Positions 9,231 through 17,592 are shown, counted from the first letter of the stretch. The stretch: 64,000 bases of DNA from Mitsuaria sp. WAJ17 (GCF_014174515.1 NZ_JACJUG010000014.1:86332-150331), one strand, 5' to 3'. Numbers and translations: made by a program. The notes: generated by a model not told the origin, from the letters alone.

Positions 9231-9520
9231 TGCCGGCACGCTTGCGAGGCGCCTCCCGCAGCCCGGCCCATGACCACGAACCAAGCCCCGACCCACCAAG
9301 AGCGCCCGGCGCAGCCGACGCTCGCCCCGGCACGACACCCGAGGGTCCGGCTGCGCCGGCCCTGCCGGCATGCTTGCGAGGCGCCTCCCGCTCAAGTACC
9401 TCGGGCCTCTCCGCCCTGGCCCACAGCCACGAACCAAGCCCAGGCCCGAACCACCAAGAGCGCCCGGCGCAGCCGACGCTCGCCCCGGCACGACACCCGA
9501 GGGTCCGGCTGCGCCGGCCC
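9231..9520. repeat. tandem direct repeat of an intergenic hairpin element (2 copies)
   Basis: Two imperfect copies in direct orientation: about 9231-9362 and 9363-9520. The second carries some 26 extra bases in its middle. The last 68 bp of the two copies (caccaagagcgcccggcgc... to ...gcgccggccct) are essentially identical, and each holds a strong inverted repeat around gagcgcccggcgcagccgac. A related element in the opposite orientation lies at 47820-47860, so this looks like a dispersed intergenic family. No coding potential is evident in the whole 9170-9570 gap. The 3' edge runs into a C/G homopolymer block (9530-9568). Confidence 0.8.
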
Positions 9521-9570
9521 TACGGGTGTGCCCCCCCGGGGGGGCGGCCGGAGGCCGTAGGGGGGGGACG

Positions 9571-10605
9571 TCAGTATTCGAGGACCAGCTTGCCCTGCGT
9601 ATGCCCGCTTTCCAGCCGCTCATGCGCCTGCTTCAGGTGCTTGGCATCCACGGGCCCCAGCACCTCGCTGAGCGTGCTCTGCAATTGGCCGGCATCGGCC
9701 CATTGCGCCAACTGGGCCAGCAGCCGGCCCTGCTCGGCGATGTCGTGGGTCTGGTGCAGGGAGCGGGCGAACATCATCTCCCAGTGCAGGGACAGAGCCT
9801 TGCCCTTGAGCTGCATGACGTCCAGCGCGCCGGGCTCGAAGTCGTCGATCATGGCCAGGCGGCCCTGGGGCTCGATGAGCGCGACGAAGTCGGCGAAGTG
9901 CTGGGGCGTGTGCGAGAGGCTGGCGATGTGGCGCACCGGCGGCATGCCTTGCGCCTGCAGGGCGGCGACCTGCGGGGCGAGGGCCTGGCGGTGGTCGATC
10001 ACGTGGTGGGCGCCGAGGGCCTTCAGGCGGGCGACCTCATCGGGGCGCGAAGCCGCATCGCCCAGGGTGGCGATCACGGTCAGCTGCGGCTGCTTGCGCG
10101 CCAGCTGCAGCAGGATGGAGCCCACGCCGCCCGCGGCCGCCGTCACCAGCAGACTCACGGGGCGTTCGGGCGACTGCTGCACCTGCAGCCGCTCGAAGAG
10201 CAGCTCCCAGGCGGTGATGCCGGTGAGGGGCAGGGCGGCGGCTTGGGCGTCCGTCCACCGGGCCGGGGCGTGGGCGGCGATGCGGTGGTCCACGGCCTGC
10301 AGCTCGGCATAGCTGCCCGGGCGGTTGATCTCGCCGGCCCACCAGACGCGCTCGCCCACGGCGAAGCCCTTCACCTCGGCGCCCAGGGCGCGCACCACGC
10401 CCACGCCATCCCAGCCCAGGATCTGGGCCTGGCCGTCCGGCGAGGGGCGGTGCTGGCGCACCTTGACGTCCACCGGGTTGACGGCGATGGCGCGCACCTC
10501 GACCAGCAGGTCCTGCGGGCCGGGCTCGGGCTCGGGCAGGGTCAGGTCGATCAGGGACTCGGGGGCGCTGATGGGCAGGGACTGGTAGTAACCGACGGCT
10601 TTCAT
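9571..10605 (-). CDS. zinc-type alcohol dehydrogenase-like / quinone oxidoreductase family protein
   Basis: 344-residue medium-chain dehydrogenase/reductase. The N-terminal GroES-like part includes EVRAIAVNPVDVKVR and ILGWDGVGVV; the Rossmann part has the NADPH-binding AAAGGVGS near residue 155 and DHRQAL further on. It lacks the cysteine cluster that binds structural zinc, as is usual for the quinone oxidoreductase branch often annotated as zinc-binding alcohol dehydrogenase family protein. It probably reduces quinones or alpha,beta-unsaturated carbonyls with NADPH. It is transcribed divergently from a LysR regulator with 106 bp between the starts, the usual arrangement for a LysR-controlled oxidoreductase. 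Confidence 0.85.
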   Translation of the reverse strand: MKAVGYYQSLPISAPESLIDLTLPEPEPGPQDLLVEVRAIAVNPVDVKVRQHRPSPDGQAQILGWDGVGVVRALGAEVKGFAVGERVWWAGEINRPGSYAELQAVDHRIAAHAPARWTDAQAAALPLTGITAWELLFERLQVQQSPERPVSLLVTAAAGGVGSILLQLARKQPQLTVIATLGDAASRPDEVARLKALGAHHVIDHRQALAPQVAALQAQGMPPVRHIASLSHTPQHFADFVALIEPQGRLAMIDDFEPGALDVMQLKGKALSLHWEMMFARSLHQTHDIAEQGRLLAQLAQWADAGQLQSTLSEVLGPVDAKHLKQAHERLESGHTQGKLVLEY

Positions 10606-10672
10606 GAGGGACTCCTGTTGAGACTGTTGCAGACCACGGCGGTGTGCATGGACAGAACTTTGCGGCCTGGAT

Positions 10673-10724
10673 CACTTTCAAACCAGAGTCTCTGGCATCA
10701 TTCACTTTCAAATGCAAATTGAAA
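10673..10724. promoter_or_regulatory. candidate LysR operator region
   Basis: Between the divergent starts are two direct copies of cactttcaaa (10673-10682 and 10703-10712), a perfect 13-bp palindrome ccagagtctctgg (10683-10695) and an inverted repeat tttcaa-n7-ttgaaa (10706-10724) that overlaps the LysR start codon. The T-n11-A shape and A+T richness fit a LysR-type binding site. The regulator assignment is an inference from position. Confidence 0.5.
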
Positions 10725-11689
10725 ATACGTCCGAACTCCGTCTGCTGGTGGAATGCGCCCGCCGCGGCAGCCTCAGCGCCGCCTCGCGGGAGATGCAGCT
10801 CAGCCCCGCAGCCGCCAGCGCCATGCTCAAACGCATGGAGGCGCGGCTGGGCGTGCGCCTGATGGAGCGCAGCACCCGCGCCCTGCGCCTCACCGCCGCC
10901 GGCGAACAGCTGCGGGACTATGCCCAGCGCGCCCTTGAGCTGCTGGAGGAAGGCCTGGCGCAGGTCAGCGAGGCGCCGCTGAGCCTCAAGGGCAAGACGG
11001 CGGAACGGTTGCGCGGCCGCATCCGGCTCAGCGCCTCCAGCGACCTCACGCGGCAGTGGCTGCTGCCGCTGCTGCAGGGCTTCATGGCGCGGCACCCGGC
11101 GGTCGAGCTGCACCTGAGCGTCAGTGATTCCCTGCAGGACATCTACAAGGACGAGATCGACGTCGCCCTGCGCTACGGCCTGCTGCCGGACTCCAGCCTG
11201 GTCGCGCGCCGCCTGGCCCTGGTGCGCCGCCAGGTCGTGGCCAGCCCGGACTACCTGAAGCGGGCCGGCGCCCCGCGCACGCCGGAAGACCTGGCGCAGC
11301 ATGACTGCATCACCTTCCGCATCCGCAATCGCCATGAGCGCGCCTGGCGCCTGCGGCCGGCCGAGACGCCCGATGCCGAGCCGCAGAGCTATCCCGTCCA
11401 AGGCCGGCTCAGCACCGACGACGGCGAGATCGCCCACCGCTGGGCGCTGCAAGGCCAGGGCTTGATCTACAAGAGCGAGCTGGATGTGCGCAGCGCCCTG
11501 CGGGAGGGCCAAATGGTGCAGGTGCTGCCCGGCTGGCTGGGGGATGAGTTGCCCCTGCATGCCGTGATGCCCAGCCAGCGCTTTCTGCCCCAGCGGGTGC
11601 GGGCCCTGGTGGACCACCTGGTCGAGGGCTTCGCGGCCCTGCCGGCTCCGCGCGCGCCACGCGCACGCCGCCGCAGCGGCCCCGCCTGA
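10712..11689 (+). CDS. LysR-family transcriptional regulator
   Basis: 325 residues. The N-terminal winged helix-turn-helix covers about residues 1-60: TSELRLLVECARRGSLSAAS, then the recognition part AAASAMLKRMEARLGVRL and RSTRALRLTAAGE. The C-terminal periplasmic-binding-like domain contains IRLSASSDLTRQWLLPLL and ALRYGLLPDSSLVARRL. The overall pattern is that of the DsdC/AaeR-type subgroup that controls a divergent oxidoreductase gene. It probably regulates the neighbouring dehydrogenase and itself. The unusual feature is that its start codon lies inside the candidate operator. nudC follows 20 bp after the stop and may be read through. Confidence 0.88.
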   Translation: MQIENTSELRLLVECARRGSLSAASREMQLSPAAASAMLKRMEARLGVRLMERSTRALRLTAAGEQLRDYAQRALELLEEGLAQVSEAPLSLKGKTAERLRGRIRLSASSDLTRQWLLPLLQGFMARHPAVELHLSVSDSLQDIYKDEIDVALRYGLLPDSSLVARRLALVRRQVVASPDYLKRAGAPRTPEDLAQHDCITFRIRNRHERAWRLRPAETPDAEPQSYPVQGRLSTDDGEIAHRWALQGQGLIYKSELDVRSALREGQMVQVLPGWLGDELPLHAVMPSQRFLPQRVRALVDHLVEGFAALPAPRAPRARRRSGPA

Positions 11690-11709
11690 ATGCCTCTACA
11701 GTGCGAGGC

Positions 11710-12552
11710 ATGACACACCTGGACGACTCCGCAGGCTTCACCCCCGGCATCGAGGCGCCGGCCGCCCCCAGCGCGCTGGGCTGGCACCTGGTCTTTGTCG
11801 AGGGCCAGCTGCTGCTGCCCATCGAGGGGCAGGGCCTGATCCCCCAGCCGGATGCCTTCACAGCGGCCGCCGAACGCCATTACCTCGGTCGGCTTGGCGG
11901 CCTGGACTGCTGGACCCAGCAGGCCGCTGCCGCGCCAGAGGGCTGGGAAACCCAGGGCCTGCGCGCCGCCATGATGCAGATGGACGCGCCCCTGCTGCAG
12001 CTCGCCAGCCGCGCCGCCCAGGTGATGGAGTGGGACCGCGCGCACCGCTTCTGTGGCGTCTGCGGCACGCCCACCGAGCGCCAGGCGCAGGAGCGCGCGC
12101 GGCGCTGCCCGTCCTGCGGTCATGTGGCCTATCCGCGCATCAGCCCGGCCATGATGGCCCTGGTCTGGCGCCGTCACGAGGGCCGGCCGCAGCTGCTGCT
12201 GGCCCGCTCGCCGAATTTCAAGCCGGGCTTCTACAGCGCCCTGGCCGGCTTCGTGGAGGCCGGTGAATCGCTGGAGGCCTGCCTGCACCGCGAGGTGGCC
12301 GAGGAGGTGGGCGTGCGGGTCCGCGGCCTGCACTACTACGCCAGCCAGAGCTGGCCCTTCCCGCACAGCCTGATGCTGGCCTTCCGCTGCGAATGGGCGG
12401 GCGGCGAGATCCGCGAGCAGCCCGGCGAGATCGAGCATGCCGACTGGTTCGACCTCGATGCCCTGCCGGGCCTGCCGCCGCGCTTCAGCATCGCCGGCTA
12501 CTTGATCGGCGACACCATCGCCTGGCTTCAGGAGGGCGGCGACCTGGCCTGA
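11710..12552 (+). CDS. nudC: NADH pyrophosphatase (RNA decapping) NudC
   Basis: 280 residues. NudC hydrolyses NAD(H) to NMN(H) and AMP and can remove the NAD cap from RNA 5' ends. A zinc ribbon (Cys115, Cys118, Cys133, Cys136) precedes a perfect Nudix box from Gly180 (GFVEAGES...REVAEEVGV) and the NudC hallmark SQSWPFPHS at 212-220. Family length is 250-300 residues. The ATG at 11710 is preferred to a GTG three codons earlier. It is convergent with the beta-lactamase gene, with 3 bp between the stops, so transcripts must overlap. Confidence 0.95.
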   Translation: MTHLDDSAGFTPGIEAPAAPSALGWHLVFVEGQLLLPIEGQGLIPQPDAFTAAAERHYLGRLGGLDCWTQQAAAAPEGWETQGLRAAMMQMDAPLLQLASRAAQVMEWDRAHRFCGVCGTPTERQAQERARRCPSCGHVAYPRISPAMMALVWRRHEGRPQLLLARSPNFKPGFYSALAGFVEAGESLEACLHREVAEEVGVRVRGLHYYASQSWPFPHSLMLAFRCEWAGGEIREQPGEIEHADWFDLDALPGLPPRFSIAGYLIGDTIAWLQEGGDLA

Positions 12553-12555
12553 GCC

Positions 12556-13440
12556 TCAGTCCAGGCAGCCCTGCGCCTGCAGGGCCTCGCGCGCCAGGCG
12601 CTCGCGATGCGGGCCCAGTTGGCGGATCAGCTCATGCTGCGTGGGCTTCTTCGCGCCCTGGGGCAGGGCCTTCGCGTCGATCTGCATGTCCATGTTGAGG
12701 GCGAAGAAGCAGCGCCCGGCGCCGGTCTTTCGCTCGGTCCAGCCTACGAACCAGCCCAGCTCCACCGGGCCGGTGCCGTCCCAGCCGGTCTTGGCGAAGA
12801 GGCGCCAGGCGGGCGTCTCTTCGCGCAGGAAGACGCGCCGCGCGAGGGCCGCGCTGCGCTCGCTGATGGGCAGGCGGTGCTCGGCGAGGCGGCGCAGGAA
12901 GTCGATCTGCTGGACGGCCGTGATGCGCAGATCTCCGTCCAGCCAGAAGCTGTCGTGCTTCGGGCCGGCCACGGCATTGCCGTAGCGCCAGGCCCAGAGC
13001 CGGGACTGCATGCCCTCGGCGCCGACCTGGCGGGCAATGTGCTGGTAGACCCACACCGCGGAGAAGCGGAAGGCGGTCTGCAGGGTCTGGTCCTGGTTCC
13101 AGTCCTCGTTCCAGCGCTTCTGGCCGTCCCACTTGAAGACCTGGGTCTCGTCGCTCGCGACACCGGCCTCCAGCGCGATCAGCGTGCCGGGGATCTTGAA
13201 GGTGGAGGCCGGGCGGAAGCTCTGGAAGGCACGGCGGGCGTCGGACACGGTCCAGCGCCGGGCCTGCTCGTCATAGAGGGCAATGACGCCGCGCGTGCCC
13301 AGAGCCTGGAAGCCCTGGCCGAGTTCGGGCGCGGTGCGGAAGGCCTCGGCGGCACTGTCGGCCCTGCTGCTGCCGCCGAGCAGGGCGAGGCCCAATGCGG
13401 CGAGTGCGAGAAGGGACTGGCGGGCTGCGGTCAAGGTCAT
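12556..13440 (-). CDS. class D (OXA-type) beta-lactamase
   Basis: 294 residues with a signal peptide (cleavage near SRADS, residues 24-28), so periplasmic. All class D landmarks are present: Ser79-Thr-Phe-Lys82 (active-site serine and carbamylatable lysine), Ser127-Ala-Val, Tyr153-Gly-Asn and Lys217-Thr-Gly, plus the FRPASTFKIP context. It should hydrolyse penicillins; whether it reaches oxacillin-type drugs or carbapenems cannot be told. AGGAGA lies just upstream of the ATG. No mobile element or resistance cassette flanks it, so it is probably intrinsic to the species. The gene upstream on the same strand, 69 bp away, is a predicted helical-repeat protein that could share its transcript. Confidence 0.93.
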   Translation of the reverse strand: MTLTAARQSLLALAALGLALLGGSSRADSAAEAFRTAPELGQGFQALGTRGVIALYDEQARRWTVSDARRAFQSFRPASTFKIPGTLIALEAGVASDETQVFKWDGQKRWNEDWNQDQTLQTAFRFSAVWVYQHIARQVGAEGMQSRLWAWRYGNAVAGPKHDSFWLDGDLRITAVQQIDFLRRLAEHRLPISERSAALARRVFLREETPAWRLFAKTGWDGTGPVELGWFVGWTERKTGAGRCFFALNMDMQIDAKALPQGAKKPTQHELIRQLGPHRERLAREALQAQGCLD

Positions 13441-13509
13441 GGAATCTCCTGTTGGATGGAAGACCGCAGTGTGTCGGTGAGGGGGGCGTGTGTCAGTGCC
13501 AATACGGCG

Positions 13510-15015
13510 TTACGCTTGTTGCGCCTGCAGGCCCAGGGCCGCCAGCAGCTGGCGGGCCTCGGCCTCGTAGCGATCGCGCTGGGACTCGGCCCGCAGCTTG
13601 CGCCCGTGATGGCGGGCCTGCTGCACCAACTCGGCGGCGCACAGGGCGTCGCCCTCGCGCCAGGCATGGCGGGCCCACAGCAGCAGGAAGGCGCAGCGCT
13701 GCTCGGCCGGCAGCTGGGAGTGCAGGCGTCGGCAGGCCTCCCAGCGCTGGTCGGCCAGGCTGCGGAAGCTGTCGCCGGCCAGGGGCTGACCCTCGGCCTC
13801 GGCGCGCTGCTGGGCCTGCTCGAAGCTCCATCCCTGCTGCTCGGCGATGCGCAGCAGAAAGATGGTGTTGAGCAGTGAGTGGCGGGCCAGGCCCCAGCGC
13901 TCGCAGACGCTCTCGCTGAGCAGCAGCCAGCCCCAGGCCTCGGCGCCGCGCTGCGGCGGCAGCAGGCCGGCGCCCTGCAGCAGGCACAGCGCGTTGGCCA
14001 GGTTAGCGGCGCTGACCTGCAGGGCGTCTGGCAGGCCGGCCAGGCTGGCCTGGCGCAGAGCTGCGGCGAGGTCTTCCAGCGCGGCGCAGGCCTGAGCGGC
14101 CGAGCCGCCCTGCAGGGCCAGCTCGCGGCCGGCCATGCCGCGCAGGTTGAGGTAATCGACCAGCAGGCCGGCATCGAGGGCCAGGTCTTGCTCGTCCAGC
14201 CCGGCCAGCTTCTGCAGGGCCACGGCACTCTCGCCCAGGCTGCCATGGCAGTGCCAGGCTTCCAGCACCGCCAGGCGCCAGCCGATCTGGCGGGCTTGGC
14301 CCTGGGGCAGGCCCGGCTGCTCTAGGCCCTGGCGCAGGGTGCGCAGCTCCTGCTGCAGCGTGGCCCAATCGCCCAGGCGGCGTGCGATGCGGGCGCGGCG
14401 CAGGCTCAGGGAGAGCTGCGCGGGCAGGTCGAGCGCGGGCACGTGCTCGCTCGCCTGGGCCAGGGCCAGGCGGGCGGGGTAGAGCTCGCCGCGTTCCAGG
14501 GCCAGGTCGGCGCGGGAGAGGGCCTGCACATAGGCCAGGGGCAGGGCCTGGCGCGCCAGGGCCCGGCTGGCCGCCGGGGCGTCGGTGGGCAGCTGGTTCA
14601 GCAGCGCGAGCCAGGCCGCCCGGTCCATGGCTTCGCCGCGGCGCAGCCAAGTGCAGCGGGCCAGTTGGGCCTCATCCAGCCAAAAGGGGCCGGCGGAGCG
14701 GGCACCATGGCGGATCAGGCCGCACAGGGGGCTGTCGTCCAGGGCCTGCAGGGCGCGCCACAGCTGGGTGCGGTGCAGCTCGGCGCGGTCGCCCAGGCGC
14801 TGCTGAAGGGCCTTGCGACTGCAAGGCCGGGACTCGCAGGCCTGCCCCTCGGCATGGGCGAGCAGCAGGGCTGCGAGCAGGCGGGGCAGCAGGCGGTTGC
14901 GCAGGCGACGCGGTGAGGCGGTGCCGGGGTTCAGCGTGAGCTGCTGGCTGTCGAGTTGGACCACCAGCGGCAGGCCGGCGGCATCGGGGGCGGGGGGGCG
15001 GGTGTCGGGGCTCAC
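13510..15015 (-). CDS. large helical-repeat protein of unknown function
   Basis: About 501 residues, Leu/Ala/Arg-rich. The first 130 residues include a helical segment (RRLRNRLLPRLLAALLLAH) and RKALQQRLGDRAELHRTQLW, which resembles a winged-helix-like start. The remainder is a long run of helical hairpins that looks TPR-like. This architecture is reminiscent of regulators with a DNA-binding head and a helical solenoid, but no motif is strong enough to call it one. The start is uncertain: GTG at 15015 was chosen, and a TTG at 15057 would add 14 residues. It lies directly upstream of the class D beta-lactamase gene in the same direction, so a link to its expression is worth considering but unproven. 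Confidence 0.6.
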   Translation of the reverse strand: MSPDTRPPAPDAAGLPLVVQLDSQQLTLNPGTASPRRLRNRLLPRLLAALLLAHAEGQACESRPCSRKALQQRLGDRAELHRTQLWRALQALDDSPLCGLIRHGARSAGPFWLDEAQLARCTWLRRGEAMDRAAWLALLNQLPTDAPAASRALARQALPLAYVQALSRADLALERGELYPARLALAQASEHVPALDLPAQLSLSLRRARIARRLGDWATLQQELRTLRQGLEQPGLPQGQARQIGWRLAVLEAWHCHGSLGESAVALQKLAGLDEQDLALDAGLLVDYLNLRGMAGRELALQGGSAAQACAALEDLAAALRQASLAGLPDALQVSAANLANALCLLQGAGLLPPQRGAEAWGWLLLSESVCERWGLARHSLLNTIFLLRIAEQQGWSFEQAQQRAEAEGQPLAGDSFRSLADQRWEACRRLHSQLPAEQRCAFLLLWARHAWREGDALCAAELVQQARHHGRKLRAESQRDRYEAEARQLLAALGLQAQQA

Positions 15016-15082
15016 GGCGGCATTGTGGGCCGGGGGCGCGGGCCGTCCGGGCTTCAAGGGCCAGGGCCTTGCGTTACAGGCG

Positions 15083-15622
15083 TTACAGCATCAGCTCCGC
15101 CAGGGGCAGGGCGCGGATGCGCGGGCCGAAGCTGCTGATGCTGGGCAGGGTGGCGTTCTCGTGGGCCCGGATCTGTGCCCCGCCGGCATGGGGTTTGTCA
15201 TGGGTGGTGTGGGCGTCGGCGACCAGCGTGACCTCGAAGCCCAGCGCTGCCGCGCGCCGCACGGTGGTGTCCACGCAGAACTCGCTGGCATAGCCGCAGA
15301 CGGCCACATGGCTCACCCCGGCCTCGCGCAGGGCCGGCTCCAGGGGGGTGCGCAGGAAGGAGTCCGGCGTGGTCTTGGACGTGACGGTGTCGCTGGGGCG
15401 GGTCTGCAGCCCCTGGGCAAAGGCCCAGCCGGGCGAGCCGGCCTGCAGCGCACCCTGCGGGCTCTGGTGCTGGATGAGGAAGACGGGCAGGCCCTTGGCG
15501 CGGAAGCGTTCGGCCAGTGCATTGATGCGCTCGATCACGGCAGGCGCCTCGAAGGGCGGCGGGTCGAAGAGGGCCTGTTGCACGTCGATGATCAGCAAGG
15601 CCTGGGGCAGGGGGGCGGTCAT
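15083..15622 (-). CDS. isochorismatase-family cysteine hydrolase
   Basis: 179 residues. The Asp-Lys-Cys triad of the family is clear: Asp13 in LLIIDVQQALF, Lys83 in TSKTTPDSF and Cys116 in GYASEFCVDTT, with the usual cis-peptide-like VCGYAS before the cysteine. Members are amidases or vinyl-ether hydrolases of small molecules (nicotinamidase, isochorismatase, ureidoacrylate hydrolase); the substrate here cannot be assigned. Cytoplasmic. It is followed upstream on the same strand by slyX with a 9-bp gap, so both are probably on one message. Confidence 0.9.
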   Translation of the reverse strand: MTAPLPQALLIIDVQQALFDPPPFEAPAVIERINALAERFRAKGLPVFLIQHQSPQGALQAGSPGWAFAQGLQTRPSDTVTSKTTPDSFLRTPLEPALREAGVSHVAVCGYASEFCVDTTVRRAAALGFEVTLVADAHTTHDKPHAGGAQIRAHENATLPSISSFGPRIRALPLAELML

Positions 15623-15631
15623 GGGATGGCT

Positions 15632-15850
15632 TCAGTAGTGGGGCGGCAGTTCGTCGCGCAGGGAGCGGGGGGGGCCACCGGCGCTGTCGGGCATGCGGTC
15701 GCGCAGTTGGAGCAGTTCGCGCAGCAGGGCATCGATCTGCTGCTGCTGGCGCACGATGATGCGGTTCAGCTCGTCGAGCATGTCCTCGGTGTAGGCGGCC
15801 TTGATTTCCAGCTCGGTGAGGCGCTGGTCGTGGGGGTCTGGGTCTTGCAT
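15632..15850 (-). CDS. slyX: SlyX-like small coiled-coil protein
   Basis: 72 residues from the ATG at 15850. The sequence RLTELEIKAAYTEDMLDELN followed by a heptad pattern with QQQQIDALLRELLQLRDRM is the SlyX pattern, ending in the typical PPHY tail. SlyX proteins are short helical coiled coils of unknown role. An in-frame GTG at 15874 is an alternative start but has no ribosome binding site and would add eight residues not seen in the family. Confidence 0.85.
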   Translation of the reverse strand: MQDPDPHDQRLTELEIKAAYTEDMLDELNRIIVRQQQQIDALLRELLQLRDRMPDSAGGPPRSLRDELPPHY

Positions 15851-15950
15851 GTCGAGGGCATCCGGGGCCGCCACAGGAGGCGGGCGGCCAGCCGTCGCAT
15901 TGTGCCCGGCCGGGGCGCGGGCGCCGCAAGTCAGGGGCGCCCGCAGCCCT

Positions 15951-16286
15951 TCAGGCGCCGCTGCGCAGAGCGATGGTCACCAGACCGGAGGCATCCTCCA
16001 GCGCCGTGACGCCATGCAGGGCATTGCGCTGCAGGAAGAGCAGTTGGCCGGGCGCCAGCACTTGGCAGTGGCCGTCCACGCTGACCTCCAGCCGGCCTTC
16101 CAGGCAGTGGATGGTGATTTCGCCCGCCACCTTGTGTGGCGGCAGGGACTTGCCCTGCAGCAGCACCAGGTGGATCAGCTCCAGGTCCTGGGACTTGAAC
16201 AGTGCGCTGGTCTTGGCGCCCTGCAGGCGAGGGCCCAGGGGCTGGACTGGGACCGGCTGGCCGGCGGTGGCATGCGTAAGGGCCAT
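15951..16286 (-). CDS. small cupin-domain protein
   Basis: 111 residues forming one cupin barrel. The segment LPPHKVAGEITIHCLEG resembles the first cupin motif (His and Glu metal ligands), and APGQLLFLQRNALHGV the second, with its His. The family is broad: sugar isomerases, dioxygenases and ligand-binding proteins. No substrate can be assigned. AGGAG precedes the ATG at good spacing. It shares its strand with the neighbouring small genes but is about 100 bp from slyX. Confidence 0.82.
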   Translation of the reverse strand: MALTHATAGQPVPVQPLGPRLQGAKTSALFKSQDLELIHLVLLQGKSLPPHKVAGEITIHCLEGRLEVSVDGHCQVLAPGQLLFLQRNALHGVTALEDASGLVTIALRSGA

Positions 16287-16366
16287 GAGCTGCTCCTAGG
16301 GGACGGACGAGGGCCAGTGTGGACCTCACAGCGGTTCACTGCAAGAAGGGGCATGAGCGCCCCGCC

Positions 16367-16597
16367 TCAAAGGCCGGGCAGGACGCGGTACGGCGGCGGC
16401 TGGCCAGCCTGAAGGCGCAGCAGGGGGATCACCTGCTGCATATGGGGCAGGGCGCGCAGGCGCTGCTCCAGTGCCGCGGCCTGGGCCGCATCCCGGACGC
16501 AGCCCTCGGCATAGACGACCCGGCCCTGCACCATGATCCAGACGCTGCTGCCGGCCAGCAGCGCGCCCTGCAGCAGGAGTGGCCGGGGGCGCCTCAT
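16367..16597 (-). CDS. small BON-like protein
   Basis: 76 residues. An N-terminal hydrophobic segment (LLLQGALLAGSSVWIMV) could be a signal anchor, or the first strand of the domain. The rest, VVYAEGCVRDAAQAAALEQ followed by LRALPHMQQVIPLL, has the beta-alpha-beta pattern of BON domains, which bind phospholipid or periplasmic partners. The ORF is only 5 bp from the DUF1697 gene upstream, so they are likely co-expressed. Moderate confidence that it is a real gene. Confidence 0.55.
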   Translation of the reverse strand: MRRPRPLLLQGALLAGSSVWIMVQGRVVYAEGCVRDAAQAAALEQRLRALPHMQQVIPLLRLQAGQPPPYRVLPGL

Positions 16598-16601
16598 GGC
16601 T

Positions 16602-17117
16602 TCAGGCCTTCAGGCATTTCTTCACCGTGTCCAGCGTGCGGGTGGTGATGTCCCGGCCGAAGAGCTGTTCCAGGCGGCGCATGAAGAGCGGCCCGTCTTC
16701 ATGGGGCTGGTAGGCGCTGAGGACCTGACCGCCGTCGCAGGCCAGGATGTGCACGCCCTCGGCCACCTGGGGCAGGGCCGGCGGCGTCTCGGGCGGCTGG
16801 CGCAGGAAGGTGACGATGCGCTTGGCGTCGGCGGGCAGCTCGAAGGGGCCGAAGGGATCGGCCTCCAACCAGGCCTGCAGCGCGTCCTGCCGACGCAGGA
16901 TCACGAGGAAGTGCCGCCCCATGCCGGCCTCGATGTGCTGCTCCAGGCGCTTTTCCAAGGTGGGCAGAGGGCTGAAGCGGCCGTCGAAGACCACATTGCC
17001 ACTGGACAGCAGGGTGCGGACCTCGGTGTAGCCGGCGTCCTCCAGGCAGGCCTTGAGCACGGGCATCCTGGCGTTTTGCGGGCTGACGCCGCGCAGGAGG
17101 GCGATGTATCGGGGCAT
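16602..17117 (-). CDS. DUF1697 family protein
   Basis: 171 residues. The start MPRYIALLRGVSPQNARMP, then YTEVRTLLSSGNVVFDG and VILRRQDALQAW, is the hallmark of DUF1697, a small cytoplasmic family of unknown function. The internal ATG at 17117 is chosen because the family starts at this MxRYIALLRG motif; an earlier in-frame start at 17168 adds 17 unrelated residues. It is located just downstream of an antibiotic-biosynthesis-monooxygenase-type gene on the same strand. Confidence 0.88.
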   Translation of the reverse strand: MPRYIALLRGVSPQNARMPVLKACLEDAGYTEVRTLLSSGNVVFDGRFSPLPTLEKRLEQHIEAGMGRHFLVILRRQDALQAWLEADPFGPFELPADAKRIVTFLRQPPETPPALPQVAEGVHILACDGGQVLSAYQPHEDGPLFMRRLEQLFGRDITTRTLDTVKKCLKA

Positions 17118-17145
17118 GGGCTGCTCAGCTGGGTCGGCCACCGCT

Positions 17146-17592
17146 TCAGATGGGTAGGAGTCCGTCACCAGCAGGCTCGTCGGTGTTGAAGGGCTGGGGT
17201 GCGGGTGCCAGGCCCCGGGGCGCCGTGCAGGTCGGCACGGCCTCGTAGTGGAGCACGGTGGGGAAGGGCTCGTAGAAATGGTGCAGCAGGGCGCGCCACT
17301 GCTGGTACTCGGGCGACTTGCGGAATCCCTGCTCGTGGTGGGCCACGCTGTCCCAGCGCACCAGCAGCAAGTAGTGGTCGGGCCGCTCCAGGCAGCGTTG
17401 CAGCTCGTGGCCGCGGTAGCCGGGCATGGCGGCGATCAGGGCCTGGGCCTGGGCGAAGGCCTTCTCGAATTCGGCCGAGCTCCCGGGGCGCAACTGCAGC
17501 GGGGCGGTTTCCAGGATGCCGGGCGTGGCATGGCCCGCGGCGGGCGCCAGGGCTCCGGGCATTCCCTGCTGCACGTATGACAAGGTTTCCAT
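17146..17592 (-). CDS. antibiotic biosynthesis monooxygenase (ABM) domain protein
   Basis: 148 residues. The central part, SSAEFEKAFAQAQALIAAMP, GYRGHELQRCLERPDHYLLL and RWDSVAHHEQGFRKSPEYQ, is the dimeric ferredoxin-like ABM fold found in small quinol or haem monooxygenases. The N- and C-terminal 25-30 residues are proline-rich extensions. AAGGAGG sits just upstream of two adjacent ATGs; the second (17592) has the better spacing. Its function (quinone metabolism or a haem-degrading-like role) cannot be fixed. Confidence 0.8.
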   Translation of the reverse strand: METLSYVQQGMPGALAPAAGHATPGILETAPLQLRPGSSAEFEKAFAQAQALIAAMPGYRGHELQRCLERPDHYLLLVRWDSVAHHEQGFRKSPEYQQWRALLHHFYEPFPTVLHYEAVPTCTAPRGLAPAPQPFNTDEPAGDGLLPI

